Positions 47,025 through 59,279 of a stretch of 64,000 nucleotides of DNA are shown here, piece by piece (the stretch's first letter is position 1; each line of letters begins with the position of its first letter). The stretch lies in NCBI GenBank assembly GCA_021397835.1, contig JAJFZO010000345.1:1054001-1118000 (forward strand). Reading direction: 5' to 3'. Both the position numbers and the translations under genes were made by a program. Source of the DNA: Moringa oleifera. Its lineage: Eukaryota > Streptophyta > Magnoliopsida > Brassicales > Moringaceae. Under the pieces are notes generated by a model. The model did no database searches. It saw only the letters and a program-made list of their open reading frames with translations, and had not been told where the DNA came from.

Positions 47025-50000
47025 CAAAGGGTTTAGGGTTTGTAATTATTTGGTTGAGAGAGATCCATTTGAATCCATACTTAATGACAATTGCCAATCT
47101 AAAAAATATTCAATCATTATATAAATTCCAACAATTGTATGGATTAATCATATATAAATAAATAAATAATTAGATAAAAAAATAAATATAAAAAAAAAAC
47201 TCTTTGGCTATGTGCTTGTAACAAAAAATTTTTGTACTTGCATAAGCTTTATCAAGGATACAATATCAATTAATCAATTTGTTGATGTTTTGAATTTTGT
47301 TCCTATAGGTCTAATATTCATAATGAAATGCAAATCAATTTAATTTTTATTAACTTCAATCCAAAATCAAATTATAGGTATGTTTTCAATATTCCTTACC
47401 TAATATATATTCTATCGAATAGTTTTCCTAGGCATATATAAATAAACATGCTTTTTAAATTGATCAATCTTAATTTTTGTTACTAAAATTGATCGCGTGC
47501 CACTCAATAACTGAAAATAGTAACACTATAGTAAAAATTTCTTGACAGCTAAAAATTGCGTAAAATCCATTTCCTAAACAATCCATACCTTTTCTTAAAC
47601 AATTTGATTTTTTTCTTACTAGTGGACTTAGCGAAGAGTAAAATGATTCTGATATAAAAATTATAAGTCAAGAAGGATAAAATATTGACTTGAGTGATAA
47701 ACTAAAAATTATCAAGAGAAAGATAATATATATTTTATCATATTTGCTCATCTCTTTACAAAACAAGATATTTAAAATGATTTTTGTTAATGCAGTATAG
47801 GCACTATCTATGGCCTATTCAATTATAAAACAATAAAATTGAACTTTTTAATTAACCATATGATTGTTCCAATTCTTCAAGTCGAGTGAAAAAATGATAC
47901 TTTTCATATTATTAATCCAGAGTTTCTTTGATCTATACAATATCAACACATTTCTTTGTTAGTTTATTTGGTACGTACACTATTTTACCTTGTTTGAATT
48001 TGATTTACCAATCATTTAAAAGATATAAATTTCACACTGATCTATTTGAATCCATAAGTTTAGGGTCCACAACAATTGAATTTATTTAATTTGTTAATTA
48101 AAAATATCTTAGGGCAATAACTATTTACTATTTTATGTAAATTACCTAATAAAATCATTTTTTCTATTTTTTTCTTACATTCATTAATCACAAAGATGTT
48201 TACCCCTTGATATTTTGAACTATTAAAAGCAAAGAGGAAAAAATGGAGCTAATTAATTTTAATCAATCCTCCATCAACAGGGATACACGATGCAAATCAA
48301 TCTTTGATGACGAAACATTCCAACAGAGAACAGTGTGGTTAGATTGTCTTTAAAATACAAAAAGGAAAAAAAAAAAAAAAGAGAGAAAGAGTTAGTCTCC
48401 GTTCTATTGCAAATTTATATACTGTTATTTAATCAATTACTTCACGAGAGCTAATGCATTGAAGATCCTTAGGCAATAGGTGGCTTTATTATTACATACT
48501 GCAATTAACGAGGAATCTTAAAAAAGGAGAGAGAAAGGATTTGGGTTTGAGAGGGAATTTAAAAGAAAAATGATGAAGAGACATTAAATGCATGGCTTAA
48601 GAGTCCCACTTTTGACAAGAAGTAATTAAATAATGTCACACATTCAAGAGTATTAAAATGACAAGAAATGGGACATTCTGCTAAAATGATATTAGTATAC
48701 AATGAAAATAATTGATAGCTATTTCTTTCTTTTTATGGTTAACTGTAAGTATTCGTATGATATTGTTAAACATAATAGTCTCAATTATTTTCTTAGGGTT
48801 TACAATGATAATGTCGGGTCAATTTAATCTACCATGATCTTTCTTTTATTTGTTTAAATAATACTCTTTATACATAAAGGTCATTATTAACAATCAATTT
48901 TTTTTTTAAATATTTTTAACTTTTTAATGAATTTTTGTTCTTGTCTTCTATTAGTTGATTTATTTTTTCAAGATATCAATAATTTAATAGCCTGGTTGGT
49001 AACTTTGAGAAAAAATTGATAATCTTAAATATTTTTATAACATGGGCGTACTTTTTAATAGAAAAAATCATTTTATTTTATTTGTTTATTTTTTATAATT
49101 TATAATTTTTACTATTTATTAATTTTCTTTAATTAATCTAAAGTTCTTTTTTTTTGTTTACGAACTCGTGGAATCAAAATTAAAAATTGATCAATTAGAT
49201 GATAAAAGCTTGAACTAAAATTATTAGAAAAAATAAAGATTTAGTTGATAAAATCACCATTTCTACTTGGAAATATAAAAAGTATAAAAAAGGAATAGAG
49301 ATCACGATATTAACTATTTTCAAATGCCCACAATGAGAGACCATAAGGTCATATAAGTTAATAGTTTACCTCTGATAAATGTATAACTTAAAATGGCATA
49401 TTTTATTTTATGTAACTTTTTATGATTTTTTATTTGATATATTTTTAGTGAGTTTGGATAATATGATTTATGTACTCAAAATATTTGTTGATTTTTTTAT
49501 GTTGTTGTCCATTTATTTCTTATCTAAACTTCAATTCCACAAATAACATGGTAGAATATGACGCGTGAATATTAGGGGTTAAAGTAGCAATTGATAAAAG
49601 AAAAAGGAAATTAGTAGCCTACGGAGATCTCTCCCTAGTGGTTTAACTTCTATGCTTAGGACTATATCAATATAACATAATATTATCTGTAATCAAATAT
49701 TTTCTATCTTAATGAAAATTATTGCCAGTTATTTTGTAACTTTTGGATGAGATAGTTTAAATATTCAAGCAAAATCATTTATTCTTTTTTCTATAAGAAT
49801 AAGTTTGAATTATTTTATTTTAAAATGATTATGATAATTATTTTTCTATTTTTTATGAAAAAAATTTGGATAATATGTTTATGATTACTAAAAAAATAAT
49901 TTTATATTATGTTTTTCTATCTTTTTTTATCCGACTTTAAAAAATTACATGCGATGCTCTATTGGATGCTACCGTGAAATTGTAATAAAAAGATTCTTTG

Positions 50001-52479
50001 GTGAACCAAATCCTAAAATATGGATAGTGTGGGGATGTATTATTGACTATCTCTTACATAAACATTCCAATCTACTCGAAACAAAATTTAAAATAAACTC
50101 AAATTGACAGATCAATTGACACCATTGATCACGTAGATCTCCGCATATTGTTAAATATTAACAAGTGAGTAAAGTTTACCAAGCTATTTTATAATTATTT
50201 GTCACCATAAGTTTAAAGTTCTTTATCTTGGCATATTTTAAGGTATTGATTGAATATATAATTATTTATAGTGAACAATTTTTATTTTATAATTAAGCAG
50301 CAAAAAAAGAATTGGAATATTTTTTTTCGTATGAAGATGGTGACATGTCCTATACCTAGCCACAATTTCCTCTTCTATTCATCTTAAAAGTGGATTTAGT
50401 ATGCTCATCTATATTTAGTGTGTCCTTTTTTTTTTTTTGAATTCAAATCAAATAATGAAAAATAAAATTAATCAAAATCTATAGAATAATGATCTTATTG
50501 TAAAAGCAACAAATATGATTATTTGGATAGATAAATAAATTTGTCCTATTAATATTATATTGATTATGAAAATAAATATAATATATAAAATCAACAATAT
50601 TTTTGATAGAAAACCTAAATTTTTTAATAAAAATGATTATATAAAATATTTAATTACTATTTACGTTATAACATCTCCAAACAAAAACTAAACTAAATTT
50701 ACATAATTTTTGGGGGCAAATTTAACATTGCCTATATTGCATATTAAACATTTTTTGTTTGGATTGATCATATTTTTTAATTCTTATTAAAAATATATAA
50801 GAAATATAAGAACATTGATTAAATACAAATAACTATTGTGTTTCACCGTTTCATGTGTGGATATCTGACTTTTTATTGTCTTTTCTATGATTTGTTATAG
50901 TTGTTTAAATAACATATAAAAATTAATTAAAAATTTTAATTTTTTTAAAAATAAGAAAAAATAATGTAAGAAATGCTTAGAACTCTTGATTTTTATCAAC
51001 CACTTGATTTATAGGAATAAAAATGGATTGGTCAAATCCATCGAAAATGACTTTATTATTGTTATGTAGCTAGCTATGTAAAATAAATCAAGGGGAACAA
51101 AATAAAATATGAATAAAACTAAACAAAGAATTAAAAATTATTTTGATTTGCATGGATCCACTGAGTCGAATACATTATTTAGACAACCTAAAGTAAAAGA
51201 TAAAGGTGAATGTGTATTATTAATTGACAATAACCATTGATAAGTAAGTTTAATGGGCGTGAACATGCCAAATTGATTGACCAATCTTAATCTGAAGGGT
51301 CAAAATTACCATTCCATGGACAACTTGATATTTTTTTTATAAATGAAATTTGGATAATATTTTTATGATTACTAGAAAAATAATTTTTTATTATTTTTTC
51401 TCATCTCTTTCTCTTGATTCTAAAGAAAGGTCTCAATTTATATGAAAGATTTACGTGAAATGATTTTATCTTTTCTTGATTTTTGAATGATAAAAAATAT
51501 AAATTCTAAATACATAAACGATTTTTGTTATTGTCATCTTTGACCACTTTAATTCAGCAAAATAACAAATATTAGACCTCATCAAAGGGTTATAATTTTG
51601 TTAGATTATTTGATTTTAGCTTTTTGTTGCTTTTTATTTTTTACTCATGATTTTTTAAATTTTATTTTATTTTGTAATAATAGATTATTTTAATATGTAA
51701 AATAAATTTAAATCTAATTTTTTGATCTAATTAATTGAAGTTTAGCTATCAAGTTTTGATTATTGGGAAAATAACTCTATCAAATATATCAATCCCGATG
51801 GTTAAAAAGACCATTAAAATTACCATATATATATATATTGATAAAGTGATATAATCCTTGAATTTACTCCTTACTCAATATATAAATAACATGTTCATTA
51901 ATCATTATAAATGGTTATTTTATTTTTCCTAATTCATTAGCTATATAAAATGCAAGAGATCCAAATTGTTTTAGTTCAGTTAATCATTTATTGCATGGAG
52001 ATTTTGTTGAACACCAGAAATGTGCACACCGAAAAGAGAGGGAGCTATATTTGAAAATATTATCTGTGGCAAGTCTTTTGTATAGTTTATTTTAATATGA
52101 CAACAAAAGGAACAATGAATAACGGAGAGTGATGTCTCATATGAAAGTGGAGTATCTTTATTGTTCTTAGGTTATGTCTACGTGAATTAAATTATCCTCA
52201 ATTAATCCAATCAATTAGTTATGTTTGTTTACTTTCTTTTTTTCAAGAAAAAAATTTGAATTTTTATTTTATTTTTTACTATTGCACATGCTGAATGGAA
52301 GTATTAATTAATCATAAAAATAACAAAAAAAAGGCAATTGAGAACTAATAGTGTATGACGGTCTCTTAAATAGGAATGTCCAAATTTTTTGATCTAGCTT
52401 TCTTAAACCATAAATTGATAGAAATATTAGTAATGTCATTGATTAAATAGAAAATAAATTCTTATGTTTAGCTGATAAT
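46519..52479. other. AT-rich intergenic DNA, no gene recognised
   Basis: There are no open frames with homology. It contains a TA microsatellite at 46997-47024, short segments matching 32.1-33.3 kb (see 31191-34247), and otherwise simple AT-rich DNA. Part of it may be the duplicated flank of the region left of element 2. Confidence 0.45.
46997..47024. repeat. (AT)n microsatellite
   Basis: About 14 uninterrupted AT units. Confidence 0.95.
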
Positions 52480-53565
52480 GATTTTCCATTGATAAGAAAT
52501 CGGATGTCAGAATTTTCAATTATTTTCGAAACTTTGTGCATTAGTTGTTGATAATCTCAGATAGTAGAAATCATATTCCCCAATAACTTTTGTACTTTTT
52601 TGTGAAAGAAAACAACTGACACTACTGATTTTCTTTATTCTTCTTTTTCCTAAAAATTAAGAATAATGTATATTCTTAAGGCACATATGGGCCTTATCTT
52701 TGATGAAATATTCACTATATATGACTTATTTATTATCTAAACTATAAAATTGCTCACAAGTAGTATAGAAAATATTCACAACCCTTTTCTTGATGGTGTG
52801 AACAAGAAACCAACTTGTTTGCTCTTATATTTAAATGATTTAAAACATTGTAATAATTCATATTAATGCTAAAATATAGAAACTTATTTAATGAACAATA
52901 TCCACAATCACTAAAGTATTCACAAACATAATTTTTGTCAAAAGGTGTGGATTGTTTAGGGTTGAGTTTATATGGTAGATATAACTTAAAGGTCAAAATC
53001 TTTGTTGACCATGTGACATTCTAAGAAAATGCACAAAAAAATGATCTTGATTTCATTGATATAAGATACGTGAAAATATCTTAATTTGCTTAAGGATATT
53101 AACATGATTGGATAATAATTCATGAATGAATAAATGTTATACATTTGGGTTTTTTTAGTACCATGAATAAAGTTTTGATGATGATTCAACCATCGTATTG
53201 GCAAATTTCACTCAAAAGTGATTTAAATATTAGACCTCCCAACTTATTAAGTAGAAAAAATCACTTAATTTGGAAAAATCTAAATGAATTCATTTTATTT
53301 TTTTTAATCCTTGCAAGAATATGGAAAAGATCATAAAATTACATGAGTACCCTAAAAAATAAACTCATTTTTTCTTTTTTGATGTTAAAGAAACTCGTAC
53401 TATTTAGGGTTAGTTAAATCAATTAATGCTTATCATGTATACTTAGAGGTCCAGAATCCTAACTAGTCACTTTTGGCATCTGAACTTTTTTTTTTTTGGG
53501 AAAATATGTCAAGAAAAATTCAAATGGTTATCATCTTTGTATGATCATCTTATGTTGAAACCTTT
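52480..53565. repeat. Segmental duplicate, copy 2 (partner 30150-31190)
   Basis: Same orientation and order as copy 1, including the words CACTATATATGACT-ATTTATTATC and ACCATG-ATAAAGTTTTGATGATGATT. Divergence with small indels is visible throughout, so the duplication is not recent. No gene can be assigned to either copy. Confidence 0.8.
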
Positions 53566-53931
53566 GGGTTATCATCAATATAACTAATTATTCAGTGAGC
53601 TAAAAAAAGGTAATAATACGAAATCTAAAACATTTTTCAAAAATCAATTGATTTTAGATTATTAAATTCATAACAAGTTGTTATTTTTCAAAAACTAGAA
53701 AGTTTTATGGAAACTAAAGTTTATTTTGGACAACATTGCGCAATCAAGGTAATGGATTAAAAATATTGGTTTTTGATTATGGTTAGATGTTAATTTTAAC
53801 CAATTAAGTGAAAAAATATACATATGCAATAAGAGGATTATTTGTAATAATCAACATCCAAATTTCTTTCAAATGTTTTTTTGAATAGTTTATAAATTTT
53901 TTATTGTCCTTTTTTTATAGACAATTTCTAT

Positions 53932-53988
<57 letters not shown>

Positions 53989-54724
53989 CTGATTTACATC
54001 AAAATTTCAAATATGGCTATTTATCAAAAAATAGTGAATACTATATATATAATTTTGGTTTACATCAAAATTTCAATTATGGCTATTTATCACAAAATAG
54101 TGAGTACTTTCCCTAGGCTAATAATATATGTTAAAAGATCATTTTTGCATATGTTATTCATATTGTTTAGGCGTATTAAAAGAAAAATCAAATAATCGTA
54201 TTATGAGCCACCAGATTATGATAAGTAAGTTTGAGAGTAGCCCAAGCTTATTATTAATGTAAAAATAATAATCGAGATTATCACAGTTAAATAGTCTAAT
54301 ATTTGGCCATTAACTAATTTTCTCTATATTTGTAAATCAGTTAGAAAATAGATGATTAATCTTATATTTAATAATTTCTAATTTTTTATAGACAATGCCT
54401 TGAATAAAGTTGATGGAATAGAGATGGTACTCAATCTAACAAGAAAGCCTCTATAAGATGAGCACTCAATAATAAAATAATGATCATCTAAACAAGATTA
54501 TGATATAATAAGTGTTTAATTATTGTATAATATTTTATTATGTCTAGCTTTTTTGGATTAGAGATTAAGTTAATACTCAAATAATAATCCGTAATTGTTC
54601 CAACCATGTTTAATCAGATTTGATAAAGCTTATGCAAGTACAAATTAATTTTGAAGTCAAGGTGGACAAATCAACAATACTAATCTTATTTTCTTTTTCT
54701 TAAGGCAAATCATCTAGTATTACA
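53566..54724. other. AT-rich intergenic DNA with a microsatellite
   Basis: The only clear structure is the CA/TA tract at 53931-53985. An imperfect repeat of about 65 bases (ACATCAAAATTTCAA-TATGGC) flanks 53995-54110. No gene is seen. Confidence 0.5.
53931..53985. repeat. Compound (CA)n(TA)n microsatellite
   Basis: About nine CA units are followed by about eighteen TA units. Confidence 0.95.
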
Positions 54725-56010
54725 CTTTAGAACTCATTCTAGATAAGTGAAATCAAAATCAAAATCAAATCATTAGGATGCAACTATTTAAAGAAATGCC
54801 GATTCACGTCTTTGGTGTGATCTCTCTCATTCCTTCTCTTTTAAAACTAGTCGTGAGAGATTATTTTTCCAACATGATAATATTAAAATATTCTCCAATT
54901 TCTCTTCCTCATAGTGACTATACAAAGTCTTGGCTATTGGTTTTTCTTGATTGTGTTTGATTTTCTTTATTGTCTTTGGTTTCTTATACTGTCTTTTAAT
55001 TTCTTTTGTAAATGTTTGTTACGGTTAGTAAATTAGTTTATCTCTAGCACTTCAAATTCTAGCTATTTGACCATGTTGAATATGTTTTCAATTATTGTTT
55101 AAAACTTATTCCAGATAATCAAAATTAAAATCAGAACATTGGAAAATGACTATTTAAAGAAACGTGGATTCACATTTTCAATATGTTCTCTTTCGCTCCC
55201 TCTCTCTTTCAAAACCGGCCATGAGAAAATTATCTCTTCTACATGGTAATATCAAACTGCTCTAAAAAATTTTTCCCCATTATAACTGCACAAAATATTT
55301 CTTGTCGTATTTTTTGGTCTGTGTTTTCTTGATTTTATTAGATTTTCCTTGGCGTCTTAGGTTTTCTTGTCTTTCTTTTACTTTCTTTTGTAAATGTTCA
55401 TTGGAGTTAGTAAATTAATTTGTCTTGAGCACTTCATTCTAGCTATTTAATCATATTGAACATGTTTTCAATTGTTGTTTAAAACTCATTCTAGATAAGT
55501 AAAATCAAAATCAGATTGTTGGGACGTCGCTATTTAAAAGAACACGGATTTATGTCTACGACGTGCTCTCTCTGGCTCCCCTTCTCTCTCTCTCTCTTTC
55601 AAAACTGATTGCGAAAAGATTATCTCCTCAACATGCTCATATTGAAAAGCTCTGAAATTTCCCTTTCTTGTAGTAATTGTACAAAGTCTTACCTCTTGTC
55701 TTTTTTTGTCAATGTTTTCTTGATTTTATTAGATTTTCTCTGTTGTCTTTGGTTTCTTATACTTTCTTTCAATTTCTTTTCTAAATGTTTGCAAGAGTTA
55801 GTAAATTAGTTTATTTAGAGCACTTCAATTTTTAGCTATTTAACCATTTTGAATGTATTTTCAATTATTATTTAAAATTCATTTCAGATAGATAGAATCA
55901 AAATCAGACCACTTAGATGCAGTTATTTAAAAGAATATGTATTCACATCTTCAGCATGCTCTCTCTTGCTTCCTTTCTCTTTCAAAATTGCTTGTAAGAA
56001 TATTGAAATT
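54725..56010. repeat. Tandem array, period about 372-393 bp, about 3.4 copies
   Basis: The word AACTCATTCTAGATAAG and its variants start units at 54731, 55103, 55483 and 55876. Each full unit continues with AATCAAAATCA, CTATTTAAAGAAA, a CT-rich stretch with CTCTCTTTCAAAAC, then ACAAAGTCTTG, TTGATTTTATTAGATTTTC, TTTCTTTTGTAAATGTT and GTTAGTAAATTAGTTTAT. The last copy is partial and ends near 56005. The open frames at 54778-54960, 55609-55809 and 55937-56185 fall in the repeat and do not keep a common reading frame, so it is probably non-coding. Confidence 0.85.
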
Positions 56011-56985
56011 GTTGAATTTTATTTTATTTTATTTTTTTGAATTTTTTTATTTTATTTTGTTTTTTTATTTTTTATGGTTTTCCTTGATATATTTCATTTT
56101 CTTTTATTTTTATATTTTCTTTTCTTTTCAAATAGGTATTGTACGTTATACTTACTACGTGTCAACATTTTTTTTAAAAAAATAAATATAACATAAGTTA
56201 TCTTGTTGCCATGCTGAAATTAGGACATGGTAATAAAAGTATTTTTAGAATTTTATTGTAAATAAACAATTTTAATTTGATAGGTGATTATAAAATAACT
56301 TGATACATAGCTATTTCTAAATTTTTTCAAATATTTTTAAATCTACTCGAAGGAAAATAAGATAGGGAAATTTTTTGTATTTTTGGATAATATCTTTAAG
56401 AAAATTAAGATGATACATGTAAAGACCTAATTTTGCCTAGCCAATTTGTGGACAGATTATGGTTTTTCTTTTCTTTCTTTACAACTGAAAAAAAATGAAA
56501 TAAACAATAAAAAAGAAAAAAGAGAATCAAAAGCAATAAAAAAACAAAAAAGAAAAAGATTTTTTCCATGCCCACACTTTCTCCATCACCACACCTGCAT
56601 CTAAACCCCCGCGAGTTCACAGAAGGCATCATTCAAAGTAAAAGAATGAACCTCATTCTCATTCTCTTTTTTTTTTTAATCTCTATCAGTCTTTCATTGA
56701 CTGTAAAAAAAAAAATCTATTCTGTGAAAATCATTGCTTTTCATTAATGGATGGTAATCTGAAGCTGCTATAAAATTCATTCAATGATGGAAATAGAAAG
56801 ATCCCATCGTACCACAAACAGTAACAACAACAATAGTAGTAGCACGACAAGCGAGCTTTTTACCTATTTCACCTCTGGTCTCTCTTCCTCCTTCTTCATG
56901 AAAGTCTCCTCCAAATTGATTCTCAGCCCCATCGTACAAGGGAAACATTGCAAATCTCTTTTTCTCCCTCTCTTTGCAGGAGACT
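56011..56985. other. AT-rich DNA upstream of the GST fragment
   Basis: Contains T- and A-rich runs and a Ser/Asn/Thr-rich frame (56784-56987) without a known domain. A pyrimidine tract ending TTTGCAG at about 56980 could be the splice acceptor of the GST-like exon that follows. Earlier GST exons were not found. Confidence 0.4.
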
Positions 56986-57140
56986 AAGAACTAAGGTGCA
57001 GCATCAAAAGGCTGTGGAGGAGAACGAGGCCAACCTAGCTACGATTTCTGATGTGTACGAGGCTTGTCTTAATGACTCTAAATACTTGGTTTATGATTGC
57101 TTTAGCTTGGCTGATCTACATTACCTGCCTGTCATTCACT
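56981..57140 (+). pseudogene. Phi-class glutathione transferase exon fragment
   Basis: Within the frame 56948-57196, residues from KAVEENEANLATISDVYEAC to KYLVYDCFSLADLHYLPVIH match the C-terminal helical domain of plant phi-class GSTs (GSTF), which conjugate glutathione to hydrophobic substrates. The typical pattern is EEN-AKL-KVLDVYE followed by KYL-GD-FSLADLHHLP. The match stops exactly at the CACTA terminus at 57141, so the exon is cut by the transposon end. The N-terminal thioredoxin-like domain is missing in the 1 kb upstream. It could be a host pseudogene disrupted by insertion or a fragment moved by another element. Confidence 0.65.
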
Positions 57141-57610
57141 CACTACAAAGAAACTGCTATTTACTGATGGACCAAAAATTGTCACTAAAAAATTAAAATC
57201 CATAAGTATAAGTGCAGATGACCTTTACTGATAGATAAAAACTTACACTGGTAAACACTTTGACCATCGGTATAGGCTCCAGTACTAAAGACTTTTACTA
57301 ATGCCTTTTACGTCTGTTGGTATATTTAATACATGTTTTACTGATGATTTTCACGTGTCACTATATGTAAATATTATAATGATAGATTCTTTTTCTATCA
57401 CTAAATGTAAATATTTTTAGTGATACATTCTTTGACCGTCACTATGTGTACAAGATCTTTAGTGACGTATACTTTGTCAGCATATGAACAAATATTTAAT
57501 GACAGACACAACATTTATTAATATATTATAAAGTCTTTACTGATAGGCACCATGTCCATCAATATATATTTATAGTTTTTTTGCTGATGGACAAGATATC
57601 CGTCAATACA
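57141..57610. repeat. Subterminal repeats of the element-1 CACTA family
   Basis: About ten variants of TTTACTGATRGAC and YGTCACTATATG in both orientations, spaced 25-45 bases, follow the CACTA end. The first 35 bases align with the reversed end at 28831 with small indels. Confidence 0.75.
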
Positions 57611-57924
57611 TGTCTATTGTAGATTTTTTTAAAAAAAATTTACATTTAATTTTATTTTAAAATTATACTTATAGTATTGTGTACACCATAGACTTACTAT
57701 TGAATACTTTATTATATGAATTCATTTTAATCATAGATGAAATACTATACGAATGATGATTTTATGCTACATTTTTTATTTCAAAGTAAACCATTTACTT
57801 CTATCTAGATAATCCAAGTCTCAAATTATTGTCAACATACATTAAATGACCAATGGTAAGAAAAAGCAATTAAAAAAAATTAACTTCAAATGGTAATAAT
57901 TATAGTTCACAAACCCTAAGAAAA

Positions 57925-58408
57925 GACATCTAAATATAAGAAAAAACATTGTTGTGAGGCTTCAACATAGTGATATAGATCTGAAATAATGCAAGTGTTA
58001 AATAAAATTGCACATCAAGAATAAAAAAAGTGAAAAAGTTTATATCCAATAAGATCATGTCCAAGTTGCCATTAGGAAGGTATTTATAAACTAGTAACTT
58101 TTCTTCTTCTTTTAGCAAAAACCTAACTGATTTACCAGGTTTTGGTACAGTAGTTTAGCAACCAACATTACTTTAGTTTTCAAATCTTGTAGACCTTGCC
58201 TTAAGGTACTTTACAACCTCTTTACAACTACTTTTTGCTCATCAAGCAGTGTTCCCTAGATGAGTGGATCCATAGTAATATATGGTTCATTGGAATGAAA
58301 ATAAACATGTGGCCTTGCAAATATGTATTTTAAATATAGCATTACCTTATAAACTAAACCAACACCTCCTTCTCCAAGCTTTTTAGAATTAAAAAAATGT
58401 AAATTGCC
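57925..58408 (-). pseudogene. Captured receptor-like kinase fragment (N-lobe)
   Basis: An exon at 58408-58346 reads KKLGEGGVGLVYK, the glycine-rich loop, and ends AAG|GTAATG. A second exon from 58255 (after CTAG) reads GTLLDEQKVVVKRL with the ATP-binding Lys, a stop, then LRQGLQDLKTKVMLVAKL, NLVNQLGFC, and after a one-base shift EEEKLLVYKYLPNGNLD, the hinge. The sequence type GTL-DGQ-IAVKRLS...GLQEFKNEV...NLVRLLGFC is that of plant Cys-rich/DUF26 or S-locus-type receptor-like kinases. The catalytic loop HRD and DFG are absent. The residue after the gatekeeper region runs into unrelated sequence near 57930. It lies between subterminal repeats and TNPA exons in a CACTA end. Confidence 0.72.
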
Positions 58409-58599
58409 TTGTAAACAAGATAAGATCAAAGTAATTAAGTCACTCCAATGGGAAAAAAACTACCATTCAAAAAGAAAAGATATATAAGAATGTAGTAATT
58501 AATTATATTATTTCTAAACTTAAAATGTAAAAGATATCATACCCCCACATCTTTTGATGCCCTCCCCACATTTGAAAGTCTGGTCAAATCAATAATTGG

Positions 58600-59069
58600 A
58601 TATTAGTCAAGCAAGTGAAGCATAACCCCAAACTTTCCTTGAAATTCTTTGATATCTCCCTCTAACCCTTAAATATAATTCTTCAATTTCATATTTTCTT
58701 GCATGACATGTGCTTTGGAATGTTCATCTCCTTTTAATGAACTACCAATCTTACCAATAAAATGAACACTTCCTCTCTGTTCAACTCCTTTTACTTGAGA
58801 ATAAATATCACTTTCATTTGAACCATAATCACTCAATGACACTTCAAATTCATTTATTTTGTTAGTCATGAGCTCCTACCATTTAATAACAATTCAATCA
58901 TTAATGTCCACTGGGACTGAATCTATTAACAAATATAAAAACAAAAAATAAATAAATTACATACAATTATATGAGCGGCCTTCTCATTCACAATGGTTTT
59001 GTCTTTTGGTGTCCGACTTTCAATATATATTTGAGCACGTGAAGGTCGTACTCCATTAGCGTCCAAAGT
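58600..59069 (-). pseudogene. TNPA-type transposase exons (3' part)
   Basis: Exon 59069-58965 (105 bases, TATAG acceptor and GTATGT donor) reads TLDANGVRPSRAQIYIESRT and NEKAAHII. The next exon, from 58875 after GGTAG, reads ELMTNKINEFEVSLSD, then DIYSQVKGVEQRGSVHFIGK, with a stop at 58671-58669 and readable sequence beyond. Both match the C-terminal half of the plant Ptta/En/Spm transposase family (SRAEVYI-THT...DG-VNEEA and ...DDIYSQV-G-E--G-V--LG). The 5' part with the VWDLPED-type block seen in element 1 is missing here, because the join at 59240 replaces it. Confidence 0.72.
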
Positions 59070-59279
59070 CTATAATAAAAAATAAAGTAATGAATACCCT
59101 TATAAGTGAATTATCTGGATAACGCAAACACTAAACATAAGGTCTAAAAATAAAGTAATCTTTTCAAGGATTAATCTTAAAAATACTTCATCCTAGTGCA
59201 ATAAGGCTCATCTAGTTTAGCACCATTTTGTTTATTCATAATTGATCACTACCTTAAAAAATACTCAAACCCATAATCC

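Larger units (their letters stand above)
57141..59240 (-). mobile_element. 3' end of a CACTA element of the element-1 family
   Basis: The terminus CACTACAAAGAAACTGC begins at 57141 and is followed to about 57600 by ACTGATGGAC...GTCACTA subterminal repeats like those at 28.3-28.8 kb. Minus-strand TNPA exons (59069-58600) and a kinase fragment lie inside. Transposase genes point toward 57141, so this is the 3' end. At about 59240 similarity to the element-2 family begins, so the two elements are joined there. The trinucleotide ACT precedes the terminus, but the other end is not available to test a target duplication. Confidence 0.7.

Noticed and set aside
56405..56632. 75-residue minus-strand frame with a Phe/Leu run
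   Set aside because: The hydrophobic part is encoded by an A-rich low-complexity tract; no other support.
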